IMG/VR virus record: IMGVR_UViG_3300046004_000768
Location: 1 to 28,585 of that record
Reading direction: 5' to 3' (one strand)
Length of the DNA stretch: 28,585 bases
Source: a virus
Below are positions 1-7,802 of the stretch, one piece after another; the first letter of the stretch is position 1; each line of letters opens with the position of its first letter. The position numbers were made by a program, and so were the translations under genes. The notes beneath the pieces were generated by a model. That model was not told the DNA's origin. It was given only the letters and a program-made list of their open reading frames with translations, and did no database searches.

Positions 1-283
1 CGTCTGCAATAGTTACAATAGCACCTGTACCATCCAACGTTACAACTTTCACCGTACCATCTTCAAGTGTCAATTGATGTTCTCCTTCAGGTGCAGGAAC
101 TTTAACACCATCCAACTCAATTGTTAAAAGTGCTTTTTCCTTTAATTCACCATCGTAAAACACAACTGTACCCTCAGCGGTAGTAGCTTCAGAAAACGTA
201 ACTTCTACTACTTCAGGAGTCGCTGGAGCATCGTTAAATTTCTCCTTAATTGATTCCCAAAGTGTTTTGTTTTGTTTACTCAT
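1..283 (-). CDS. Possible nested scaffold start inside the protease gene
   Basis: An in-frame ATG at 283 (codon 182 of the protease) lies exactly where the protease-like sequence ends, after FEKKQIKVKTK, and opens MSKQNKTLWESIKEKF. It is preceded by an A-rich stretch (AAAACAAAG), the usual kind of start context in Bacteroidota. Many phages make the scaffold as a separate in-frame product of the 3' part of the protease gene, as with lambda C/Nu3. The downstream residues are acidic and rich in Val, Thr and Glu. The start is an inference. The C-terminus lies outside the window. Confidence 0.35.
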   Translation of the reverse strand, partial: MSKQNKTLWESIKEKFNDAPATPEVVEVTFSEATTAEGTVVFYDGELKEKALLTIELDGVKVPAPEGEHQLTLEDGTVKVVTLDGTGAIVTIAD

Positions 284-826
284 CTTTGTTTTAACTTTAA
301 TTTGTTTTTTTTCGAACCATCCTTCAACAGAGAAGCCTACGAACTTGCCACTTTTCACATCATCCCACAACACGTTATCTTCAACATAATACGAAGCAAT
401 CCAACTGCCATCTTGCAGATTCATTTGTGTAAATGCTTCAGGAACGTTCGGTAGTTTCGGGTCGCTATTTGAAACGATATAAGAATCAATTAATGTAGCG
501 CCTTTAATTACGTCTTTAGAATTGTGTTGTTTGTTTACGTTTTGAATAAATCCGTTTTTAAAGAATTTTCTACGTATAAGGTCAATCGTTGGTGCATCAA
601 ATACTACATAGTGTTCGCCCATATCAGGAGAATTTCTGTATATTGGAGTGCCTGCCGAAATCATTACACCTGTAACAATTCTTTTTTCTTCGTTAAATTC
701 GTAACGTACTTGGTTTTTGCCGAAAGCTATAAAGGCTTTCATGTGAGCGGGGGCATCGACGAAAGAATTAAAATCAATTCCTGTTTCGTCGTTTTCGTTA
801 ACTACTATTTTGAAAAATGGTAACAT
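1..826 (-). CDS. XkdF-type prohead protease, 3' end missing at window edge
   Basis: The reading frame begins at ATG 826 and stays open to the window edge (275 codons seen). The first 170 residues look like the XkdF family of phage head-maturation serine proteases: a conserved His (H101, in KQHNSK), then a Ser in TLIDSYIV (S115), then the GSWIASYYVED stretch and the closing FVGFSVEGWFE (162-172). In the family this enzyme trims scaffold and capsid proteins inside the prohead. After residue 181 the sequence changes to an acidic, Pro/Glu/Val/Thr-rich region that looks like scaffold rather than protease. The gene lies 26 bp downstream of the tape measure gene in the same orientation. Assignment to the XkdF type is recognition by motif, not by search. 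The catalytic roles of H101 and S115 are inferred from the family. Confidence 0.8.
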   Translation of the reverse strand, partial: MLPFFKIVVNENDETGIDFNSFVDAPAHMKAFIAFGKNQVRYEFNEEKRIVTGVMISAGTPIYRNSPDMGEHYVVFDAPTIDLIRRKFFKNGFIQNVNKQHNSKDVIKGATLIDSYIVSNSDPKLPNVPEAFTQMNLQDGSWIASYYVEDNVLWDDVKSGKFVGFSVEGWFEKKQIKVKTKMSKQNKTLWESIKEKFNDAPATPEVVEVTFSEATTAEGTVVFYDGELKEKALLTIELDGVKVPAPEGEHQLTLEDGTVKVVTLDGTGAIVTIAD

Positions 827-852
827 ATCTATTTTAATATAACATTTGTAAA

Positions 853-2934
853 TTATCCGACCGTAGCAATACTTAATGTGTTAGCTGTTTGGTTTTGTTT
901 TGCTGTAATTTCTGAGTCCACAACATATACTTTTCCTGCATTTGATTTAGGTTGTTCATTACCTATTCCACTAGTCAAAGTTGTTTGAGCGTTTGCAAGT
1001 TGTGGATTTGGCATATTAGGTGCTGTTGTTGGTGGGCTTACTGAACCACCGCCCGCACTACCTACACCACCACCGCCACCGCCGTACTGAGTACTAGCAA
1101 TTTTAGCAATGTTAGCCGCTGAAGTAATCGCCGCCGCACCTGCATATACGGCCGCTGTTGCAGGCCCGAGTAATGGAATAGGGTTTTGCATACCGTTTCT
1201 AAATGCCGCTATCGTTGTTTGAATACCATCAATAGTTGCAGTAGCTAAACTTAAAGCCTTTGCAACTTTGAACTGTCGTCTTGCTCTTTGGTCTTTGCTC
1301 TTTTCATCTTGCGCACCGAAACGATTAGCAACCGCGAATACACCTTCAGCTAAATCATTTAAAGACTTAGCCCCCATTTGTGCAATCTGAACTTTGGCAT
1401 CGTTTAACTTTCTATGGTCTTCTAGTATTTGTGCATTTGTTTCTTGTTCAGCTTTGATTCTGTTACTAAGTATTAAAGCGTCTGAGGCTTCTTTGTCCCA
1501 TTGTAATTGTTGTGCTTGTTCATCCTTTAATGCTTGTGCTTCTTTTGCAATTAATTCTTGTTCAGCTTTCCACGCTTCTTCATCTAACAACATTTGACGT
1601 TCGGCATCTTGCTTAGATTTATAAGCATCTAATTCCTGTTGGTTTTTATCCTTTTGAATTTCGACTGCCTTATCCGCTTCTGCTTTTGCCTCATCGTTAC
1701 GTTCTTTAGCAAGGTCTTTCTTTTCTTGGTTTAGTTTTGCTTCTGCTACTTCAATTGCATTTAGTGAATCTTCTGAAGCTGAAACCATGTCTTGAAACGA
1801 TTGTTCAAAGATTTCGTTTCCTTCCATTCGTCCTTTCATATATTGTGCAAATGCTAGGTTTGCTTCTGCTTCTTGCTTTTGAAGTTTAATTTTTTCTTCA
1901 CGCAATGCAATAGTACTTTTGCCTTCAGCTTCTAGTAACGCAATTTTTCTATCAATGCCTTTAATATTTTCTTCACGTGCCTTTGCTTCCTCATCTAATT
2001 GTCGAATATGCTTTTCATGGTTTTCGGCTTGAACTGCACTCGCTTTTCTACTTGCTTCTGTTGTACCTGTAAATAGATCGTACAATTTTTGCAACGATTT
2101 AATAGTAATCGTAATAGGAAAAAACGCAACTTCTAAAGCTGTCTTAATTACCTTACTTGCTTCAGGGTACTTATTAGCAAATGACTTGTAAGCGTCTTGA
2201 AACTTAGCACTAACTTCAGCGGTCTTAGTTTTTAGTTTATCGAAGTTCGCTACTACTGCACCTAAAGCAACAATAAACAATCCAATACCTGTTGACGCTA
2301 ATGCAATCTTAAACAACTTCATTGCACCTGTTGATGTTCCCACCACGGTAGCATAAGCACCTGTTGCCGTTGTAAGTAGCCAAGTTTGTAAAGTCTTAGC
2401 CTTTTGCATTAAGAATGATTCTTTCTCTAATGCCCCTCGTATTTCTTCAAGTGATGCCAAAACAGCTTGAACGGCTTGAAGTTTAACAAGTGATTTAGTA
2501 AGGTTTTCGTTTTCTTGACCTAGTAATGCTTGCACTCCTGTTAAAGCACCGTAACCCGCTGTAATTGTAGAACCTAATTGAAGTGCCGCTTTCATTCTAG
2601 CACCATCAGTTCCTAAGTTATTAATCTCGGTCTTTAAGTCGCCTAACTTATCCTTTAAATCCCCCGCACGTTGTAACGCTTCTTTACCTATTGGACTTTC
2701 TCTACCTGCTTGTAATGCGATTGTTTGGTATTGCTTAATAGCCTGCGTACTTTCACGCATTGACATAGTACCACTTTCAACACGTTTATTTAAGTCATCA
2801 AAGGTTTTGTTTAAGTCATTACTAGTATTCTTAGTAGTGCCATCAATGTTCTTTAATTCCTTATCAATTGCTTGTAAATCGTTTGCAGTTGTACCTGTGT
2901 CGACCGAGGTTTTAAAAATTATTTCTTCTGCCAT
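853..2934 (-). CDS. Tail tape measure protein
   Basis: This 693-residue protein is built like a tape measure protein, which sets tail length and is ejected with the DNA. The first 120 residues are charged and helical (ANDLQAIDKELKNIDGTT). A hydrophobic helix follows at about 207-230 (LFKIALASTGIGLFIVALGA), and a long Glu/Lys/Ala/Gln-rich coiled coil runs from about 315 to 510. Next comes an Ala-rich hydrophobic region (about 570-620) and a Gly-rich hinge (YGGGGGGVGSAGGG). By the usual rule of about 0.15 nm per residue, the tail would be near 100 nm; this is an estimate only. No minus-strand promoter is visible just upstream, so it is probably expressed by read-through across the antisense lipoprotein gene at 2989-3300. 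It is the largest late protein after the 753-residue tail protein. Confidence 0.85.
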   Translation of the reverse strand: MAEEIIFKTSVDTGTTANDLQAIDKELKNIDGTTKNTSNDLNKTFDDLNKRVESGTMSMRESTQAIKQYQTIALQAGRESPIGKEALQRAGDLKDKLGDLKTEINNLGTDGARMKAALQLGSTITAGYGALTGVQALLGQENENLTKSLVKLQAVQAVLASLEEIRGALEKESFLMQKAKTLQTWLLTTATGAYATVVGTSTGAMKLFKIALASTGIGLFIVALGAVVANFDKLKTKTAEVSAKFQDAYKSFANKYPEASKVIKTALEVAFFPITITIKSLQKLYDLFTGTTEASRKASAVQAENHEKHIRQLDEEAKAREENIKGIDRKIALLEAEGKSTIALREEKIKLQKQEAEANLAFAQYMKGRMEGNEIFEQSFQDMVSASEDSLNAIEVAEAKLNQEKKDLAKERNDEAKAEADKAVEIQKDKNQQELDAYKSKQDAERQMLLDEEAWKAEQELIAKEAQALKDEQAQQLQWDKEASDALILSNRIKAEQETNAQILEDHRKLNDAKVQIAQMGAKSLNDLAEGVFAVANRFGAQDEKSKDQRARRQFKVAKALSLATATIDGIQTTIAAFRNGMQNPIPLLGPATAAVYAGAAAITSAANIAKIASTQYGGGGGGVGSAGGGSVSPPTTAPNMPNPQLANAQTTLTSGIGNEQPKSNAGKVYVVDSEITAKQNQTANTLSIATVG

Positions 2935-2937
2935 GTG

Positions 2938-2965
2938 TTTTGTATTGAATTATTTAATACGTTTG
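2938..2965 (+). promoter_or_regulatory. Bacteroidota-type promoter for the lipoprotein gene
   Basis: TACGTTTG at 2958-2965 matches the Bacteroidota -7 consensus TAnnTTTG exactly. TTTTG at 2938-2942 can serve as the -33 element, although the 15-nt spacing is shorter than the usual 17-23. The start codon lies 24 nt after the -7 element, behind an A/T-rich leader. It is the only clear plus-strand promoter in the window and lies between the two divergent starts (2934 and 2989). Confidence 0.6.
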
Positions 2966-2988
2966 TATTATAAACAAATAAATTAATT

Positions 2989-3300
2989 ATGAAAAAGGTA
3001 TTATTATTATCAGTTATTGCTTTAGCATCTTGTGGAAAATTCAAATTCGAAAACAAGATACAAGGAACATGGAAAATGTCAGAAGCACGTTTACAAGGTG
3101 AATCATCTTGGGTTGATTTTCCAACATCACAAGAATCAGTTATTATTACAGAATCACATATTTCAAATCCTTGGAATACTACATACTCAGTAAGTGGCAA
3201 AACAATTATCATGAATAACCAAACAATCAAAGTTGAAGTTAAAAAACATGATATGTTGTGGGTGTTTGATAACACTGATTCGTTGCGTTTTACTCGTTAA
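2989..3300 (+). CDS. Small phage lipoprotein, candidate superinfection-exclusion moron
   Basis: This is the only plus-strand gene in the window, 103 residues. It has a classical lipoprotein signal: MKK, a hydrophobic core (VLLLSVIA) and a lipobox LASC with the acylated Cys at position 15. The mature part is small and probably beta-rich, with a GTWKMSEAR stretch of lipocalin-like look. It has its own promoter (2938-2965). It converges on the tail gene at 3297-3809, sharing the palindrome TTAA as both stop codons, and its start diverges from the tape measure gene. Late read-through would be antisense to it, which suggests expression early in infection or in a lysogen. Known phage lipoproteins such as T5 Llp or TP-J34 Ltp block superinfection, and Ltp acts on the tape measure protein. 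That role is inferred here from position and signal only. Confidence 0.75.
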   Translation: MKKVLLLSVIALASCGKFKFENKIQGTWKMSEARLQGESSWVDFPTSQESVIITESHISNPWNTTYSVSGKTIIMNNQTIKVEVKKHDMLWVFDNTDSLRFTR

Positions 3301-3809
3301 TATTTATTCACTGTAATTGAACATCCATCTACTAATAAACCATTTGAAGCACCAACTCCGATTACAGATGTTTGAACAAATAAAGTATCAACATCAAATA
3401 TTGCAACTGCACAAACATTATCGTAAGAAGCAGATACAAAACCGTTATGTATTTCAATTGGCGCTACTAAGTTTCCTGCAAATCCTGAAATTGTATAAGT
3501 ACCTGCAGAAACATAAGCAGGTACTGCTGTTAGGCCCAAAGAATTTTCAACCACAGTTAAAACGGGGGCACTTGTTCCCGTTTGTGTTATCAATGCCTTC
3601 CATGTTTTTTGTGCTTTACGACCATCAGACATTTGAATTATACTTCCATTCCTCGTATAAGTCAACCCTGTATCAGTGTCCATGTAAAATTCACCATCAT
3701 AAATATCGGTAGCTATCCAATCTCCGTTTCTATGGTCAGTACTTGCAGGAATTGTAGGAACTCCTGAACCCATTTTTATTTGTCTTCTTTCAAATTTATC
3801 TTGGCACAT
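3297..3809 (-). CDS. Probable virion protein, tail-associated
   Basis: 170 residues, no recognised family. The first part has NGDWIATDIYDGEFYMDTDTG, a pattern often seen at the N-termini of small phage structural or fibre proteins that describe a displayed surface. The rest is rich in Gly, Thr, Val and Ser without charged coiled coils, and looks like beta-sandwich. It starts 5 bp after the stop of the 753-residue tail protein and is clearly in the same late operon. Its stop codon overlaps that of the opposing lipoprotein gene. A further in-frame Met (M13, MGSGVPTIPAST) is an alternative start and gives a more typical structural-protein N-terminus. A tail tip, fibre or decoration protein is plausible but unproven. 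Confidence 0.55.
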   Translation of the reverse strand: MCQDKFERRQIKMGSGVPTIPASTDHRNGDWIATDIYDGEFYMDTDTGLTYTRNGSIIQMSDGRKAQKTWKALITQTGTSAPVLTVVENSLGLTAVPAYVSAGTYTISGFAGNLVAPIEIHNGFVSASYDNVCAVAIFDVDTLFVQTSVIGVGASNGLLVDGCSITVNKY

Positions 3810-3813
3810 ATTT

Positions 3814-6075
3814 TTATCCTTTACTTAAATTACTATAAATTAAAACGGCATCTTTTCCACCGCTTGAAACTCCTGTATCTATTCCAACACCTACTGGACT
3901 GCTAGCCATTCCAACGCTAACAGGTGCAATTCTTGGTATTGTTAAATTTTGTCTATTCTTTTTCTTTGCCTTTAATACTTTAATAAGTTCGATTTGTGTA
4001 CTATCTTCTGATTCAGGTGCAAATTCATTTACTTCATTCAATCGAAATAACGCACCATTCACCATTAAGAATTTACTAAAGTCTAAATTCCTTACATCTA
4101 GTGCTTTCCAATACACATACAACTTTACAATTTGTCCTGCTCTGTTTGTCATTTCATTAACAAAATCAAAGTAGTATGTACTGTAACAATTCTTTGTAGT
4201 GATTGCAGAAGCTATATAATACAATTCGTTTGTAAGCTGAAACGATAAATCAAATGTAGGTGTATTCCAATTATTGAAATGGTGAATACAAGGATAAGTA
4301 GTTAGTACTTCTTGACCTGTTCCAACCGTATCTTTAAAAGTCCATGAACCCGTTTTGCTTCCATTACGGAAACAAATAACAGGGTCGCCTTGATTCATTT
4401 TAACCGTATTGTTTTCAATCTTAATAAAGCGAGGTGCTAAAATCCCTGTTGATACTTCATAAGGTATAATTGTAGCCCACGTTAAATCGACTTTGTAATC
4501 TCCTTTGGCATAGTAACTACCTTGCACTTGGTTTAAGTTGTTGTATTCAACTTGCCATTTGTTAAAGTATTGTTCAAAATCGTAGTGAGTTTGTTTCTTA
4601 AATTGAAATAGAATATTCTTTTTAAACTCATTTGCACTTGGTCGAATCTGAATTTCTTTATCGTTATCAACAATATCTGTAATATCTGTAAACACACTTG
4701 TTTGTTGGTAGTAATCACTTAACGGCTCAATCTTACATACGCCACTTTCTGAAGGGTCTGATATATATAAATTGAATTGACGAATACAGTTTAACATAAA
4801 GTCGCTACACTTCATAGAAGGTAAGAAACGACTTAACAAAATTGTATCACCATCCGTTGCGTTGGTATCAATGCTTACAAAGTCAATTGTTATCGGTGCT
4901 GATTCTGTTAGTGTTAAAGTCGCACTTGTATCGGTGTTATCTAAAAGCGTTAATTGTCCTGTATCAAAAGTGAAATCTATTACATCGCCTGATTGACATT
5001 CCAATTCAAAAGTAGAATCTAAAATGATTGTGCCTGTCATTGAAGTATAAACTAAATTTCCATCAGTTGCAACAGTAGCGACTACACCATTTTTATTGAT
5101 GTTTAGTTTTAGTCCTTTGTAGTTATTAATTGTGCCACTAGGTGTAGTGATTGTATAATCTAATTCTAAACCGATTGTCATTTGATAACGTCCTGAACGT
5201 TGTACTGTAATTGTACCATCATCGTGTTGATTATAGTTGTCAGTCGCTTCAGTGAACGTAGATGTTGCAGAACTGAAAGCATCAGGAATAGGCAACCAAA
5301 ATAAAAGCCTAATTCCGTTACCAAGCATTTCAGTAGCACTGTATAAAACGGTTGCATCAAACGTACCATTGTTTAATTCAATGCGTCTATTTTCAACATC
5401 AGCTGGTGAAATGGTTTTAATTTCTCCACCACCATAACCAAACAGTATATTTTTGAACTGTGAACTATCTAAAAAATCAGAATCCCACGTCAATCCAACT
5501 AATTCAAAGCACTTTAATAAGGCTTCACGTAGATAAATGTACGGTACTAAGTCAGTAGTATTCCAAATTGTAGCACCTAAACGCGGTCTTCTATCAATTA
5601 ATGGGTAATAATATCCACTTCCAGCCGTTGCAGTCCATGAATTTTTTATGTTTGTACGACTTAAAGTATGATTGTAAGCACTCCAATCTAATTCACTTAC
5701 CATAATATTCTGTAACAATAGGAAAATATCTACTGATTCTGAGAATATTTGACATTTATAGCTTGGTATTCCATCGTTTATCACTACGGAATTTAGTTTA
5801 ATAAGTCCTTTTAATACAACAACACCACGTTTTTTTAGTACAATATCAGCTTTTGCAGTAGCGTCAAAGTTTACAACACTATCATTTGATGTTAATCTGA
5901 ATGAACCTGCAAAGAAAGCATTGTTATTCATTGTTGCAGGTAGCGTAATTTCTTTTGAATAAGACTTCTTACGCTTGCTTGGCTCTTTAACATCCGCTAT
6001 TGCATAACTTACAGGTATAGGAATAGTGTTAGAAATGTCTAAACTATAACCATTTGAGATTAATTCATCTGTCAT
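3814..6075 (-). CDS. Large tail or baseplate structural protein
   Basis: 753 residues. The N-terminus (NTIPIPVSYAIADVKEPSKR, then KKSYSKEITLPAT) is of a kind found in tail-tip proteins of Bacteroidota phages and prophages, where the residues describe a deformable surface of a beta-rich distal tail protein. The middle is Thr/Ser/Asp-rich and beta-like (about 260-400). The C-terminal part has aromatic-rich stretches typical of hub proteins, and the end (about 690-753) is Gly/Ser/Val rich. The start overlaps the stop of the upstream tail gene by 4 bp (ATGA), indicating translational coupling. It probably forms part of the tail tip or baseplate hub. I cannot name an exact homologue. Confidence 0.6.
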   Translation of the reverse strand: MTDELISNGYSLDISNTIPIPVSYAIADVKEPSKRKKSYSKEITLPATMNNNAFFAGSFRLTSNDSVVNFDATAKADIVLKKRGVVVLKGLIKLNSVVINDGIPSYKCQIFSESVDIFLLLQNIMVSELDWSAYNHTLSRTNIKNSWTATAGSGYYYPLIDRRPRLGATIWNTTDLVPYIYLREALLKCFELVGLTWDSDFLDSSQFKNILFGYGGGEIKTISPADVENRRIELNNGTFDATVLYSATEMLGNGIRLLFWLPIPDAFSSATSTFTEATDNYNQHDDGTITVQRSGRYQMTIGLELDYTITTPSGTINNYKGLKLNINKNGVVATVATDGNLVYTSMTGTIILDSTFELECQSGDVIDFTFDTGQLTLLDNTDTSATLTLTESAPITIDFVSIDTNATDGDTILLSRFLPSMKCSDFMLNCIRQFNLYISDPSESGVCKIEPLSDYYQQTSVFTDITDIVDNDKEIQIRPSANEFKKNILFQFKKQTHYDFEQYFNKWQVEYNNLNQVQGSYYAKGDYKVDLTWATIIPYEVSTGILAPRFIKIENNTVKMNQGDPVICFRNGSKTGSWTFKDTVGTGQEVLTTYPCIHHFNNWNTPTFDLSFQLTNELYYIASAITTKNCYSTYYFDFVNEMTNRAGQIVKLYVYWKALDVRNLDFSKFLMVNGALFRLNEVNEFAPESEDSTQIELIKVLKAKKKNRQNLTIPRIAPVSVGMASSPVGVGIDTGVSSGGKDAVLIYSNLSKG

Positions 6076-7190
6076 AGTGAAATACCGTTATGTGCGTTCG
6101 TATATTCAAATGCTACCGACTCAGAAATTAATTCTTCGAATCTATCTTGCTGAAAACTGAATTGATTAGTAGTTATTTTAATTGAATCAACACTTCCATC
6201 AATAGCAATTAAGTAATGCCTTGGTGATTTATATAATTCACATAGCCATCTTTGCATTGATTGTGTAATGTAGCTTGTATAAATAACTCCCTTATCTTTT
6301 TGTTTTGTACCTACCCTTAAAGTACCTGAAGAATTTAGATCGTACTCAAAAGAAGTACCATTCCATTGCCCAAACTGTTTACTGTATGTTTGCTCTTTTA
6401 CTTCACCACTTTGTTCTAAATTATGTTCAAATATAAATGAATCATAAGCACCAAACTCATTTAACCATTGAAGCGTATTAGGTGAATAACAATAATCTAG
6501 TAAGAAATGAATAGTCAACATCTCACTACCTTCTACTTGAACGGTGTAATAAGAAGCGTTTGATAAGTCAATTCCTGCATTTACTAAATTCTCAGCACTT
6601 AAATTTAATTGGCTAATCAAAAACGATTGTGTTTCAGAATAGAAATCTAATAAAGTACCTGCAGAATCGTAAACGTTTATAATTAATTCACTTGCAACTC
6701 CATCTGTAATGATATTTAAGTAAGGAGTATCATGTTCCATCTGATAAATACGTTCATTTCTCGGTACGTTTGTAAGATACTTTAAACCTACATAGTCAGT
6801 ACTTACATAGTTCTTCCATGCTTTGTCGCTTAAACACGCTTTAAATACGTTAATCGGTGTACTTGATGCGTTTGCTTGGTCTATTGGTGTTGTACCGTAG
6901 TTTTCAATTACCTTGATATACACTTCATTTGAATAATTGCCTTCACTATACAAAGTAGTAGAGCGTGTTGGAACTTGTATAAAGTCTTTAACTACACTTG
7001 AAGCGTCATAATGTGAACGTGTTGAACGCTCTAAAAATACCGTATCTTCTGCTACTTGAACACCATCTACAAACGTTTGTACTTTGTATGTAAAGTTAGC
7101 ATTTGCCGTTTGATTAGAACTAAATACAAATGTAAGTGGATTGTCAGAAGGCGACCAATCTTGAGGTGATGATATAAATGTTACTGCCAT
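6072..7190 (-). CDS. Tail tip / distal-tail-like protein
   Basis: 372 residues, beta-rich, no signal or membrane segment. The N-terminus (FISSPQDWSPSDNPLTFVF) describes an edge-strand domain. The central stretch LNEFGAYDSFIFE (about 240-252) is a pattern I associate with distal tail or baseplate proteins of Bacteroidota phages. A conserved-looking C-terminal block follows, with LCELYKSPRHYLIAIDG. It overlaps its neighbours by 10 bp upstream and 4 bp downstream, so the three genes from 7777 to 3814 are translated as a unit. The likely role is ring or adaptor between the tail tube and the larger tip protein. The assignment rests on pattern and context. Confidence 0.55.
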   Translation of the reverse strand: MAVTFISSPQDWSPSDNPLTFVFSSNQTANANFTYKVQTFVDGVQVAEDTVFLERSTRSHYDASSVVKDFIQVPTRSTTLYSEGNYSNEVYIKVIENYGTTPIDQANASSTPINVFKACLSDKAWKNYVSTDYVGLKYLTNVPRNERIYQMEHDTPYLNIITDGVASELIINVYDSAGTLLDFYSETQSFLISQLNLSAENLVNAGIDLSNASYYTVQVEGSEMLTIHFLLDYCYSPNTLQWLNEFGAYDSFIFEHNLEQSGEVKEQTYSKQFGQWNGTSFEYDLNSSGTLRVGTKQKDKGVIYTSYITQSMQRWLCELYKSPRHYLIAIDGSVDSIKITTNQFSFQQDRFEELISESVAFEYTNAHNGISL

Positions 7191-7777
7191 GGGTCAACTA
7201 TTACTACTGTCATTGCTTTTTTAAATAATTTCTCTATTGGTTTACGAAGATAGTTAACTAACTTATCATTCACAACATCGGTATAAAACGGTCTTGGTTT
7301 CTGTCCGTTCTTTGCCACCATGTACATCAATCCATCATCTAGTTTATCGTAACTACTAAACATCGGTTTTCCTGAATCGTTAGTAAATGAATTTAAGTTA
7401 ATACCTACATTCATTCTCCACGCACCTATTGACTCTTTAAACTCTTCACGTGTTGCTCCTGTCTTACCCCAATTTGGCGCACCATGATTAACGGCAAAAC
7501 CATTTACACCATAGTTCACATACTTCCAATATAAAGGGGCATATATTCCTATCGTAACAACATCGCCACTAACCTCTACTTTAGTCGGTCTAATTGACTG
7601 CCTTAAGTTATTACTCGCTCTGATATTATAGCTATCCATTGAATCGGTTAGCTGTTTAGTAACATCATTTGCAAGCGTAGTTAGTAACTGTCCAAGCGGT
7701 GAATTGGGTTGCCCTTCTACAACCGCTTTAGACGTTCCTAGATTAAGTGCGTTTAATATGTCAACTTCACTTGCCAT
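7181..7777 (-). CDS. HK97 gp10-like tail completion / head-tail joining protein
   Basis: About 198 residues. The central LYWKYVNYGVNG and the late KPRPFYTDVVNDKL are the hallmark stretches of the HK97 gp10 / tail-completion family, which caps the tail tube and joins it to the head. The longest frame opens with GTG at 7780, immediately followed by ATG at 7777; I take the ATG. The leader contains no Shine-Dalgarno sequence. It lies 25 bp after the stop of the frameshifted chaperone product and overlaps the next tail gene by 10 bp. Confidence 0.65.
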   Translation of the reverse strand: MASEVDILNALNLGTSKAVVEGQPNSPLGQLLTTLANDVTKQLTDSMDSYNIRASNNLRQSIRPTKVEVSGDVVTIGIYAPLYWKYVNYGVNGFAVNHGAPNWGKTGATREEFKESIGAWRMNVGINLNSFTNDSGKPMFSSYDKLDDGLMYMVAKNGQKPRPFYTDVVNDKLVNYLRKPIEKLFKKAMTVVIVDPWQ

Positions 7778-7802
7778 CACTATAATATAACAAAATCAAA
7801 CC

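Noticed and set aside
272-823. Two plus-strand frames (272-454, 524-823) over the protease gene
   Set aside because: They are antisense shadows; the minus frame has clear family motifs.
2919-3275. 118-residue minus-strand frame opposite the lipoprotein gene
   Set aside because: The plus-strand frame has a lipobox, a proper start context and a consensus promoter; the minus frame has none of these and overlaps the tape measure start.
3317-3767. Plus-strand frames over the structural gene at 3297
   Set aside because: Antisense shadows rich in His/Leu/Gln with no domain; the minus frame fits the operon.
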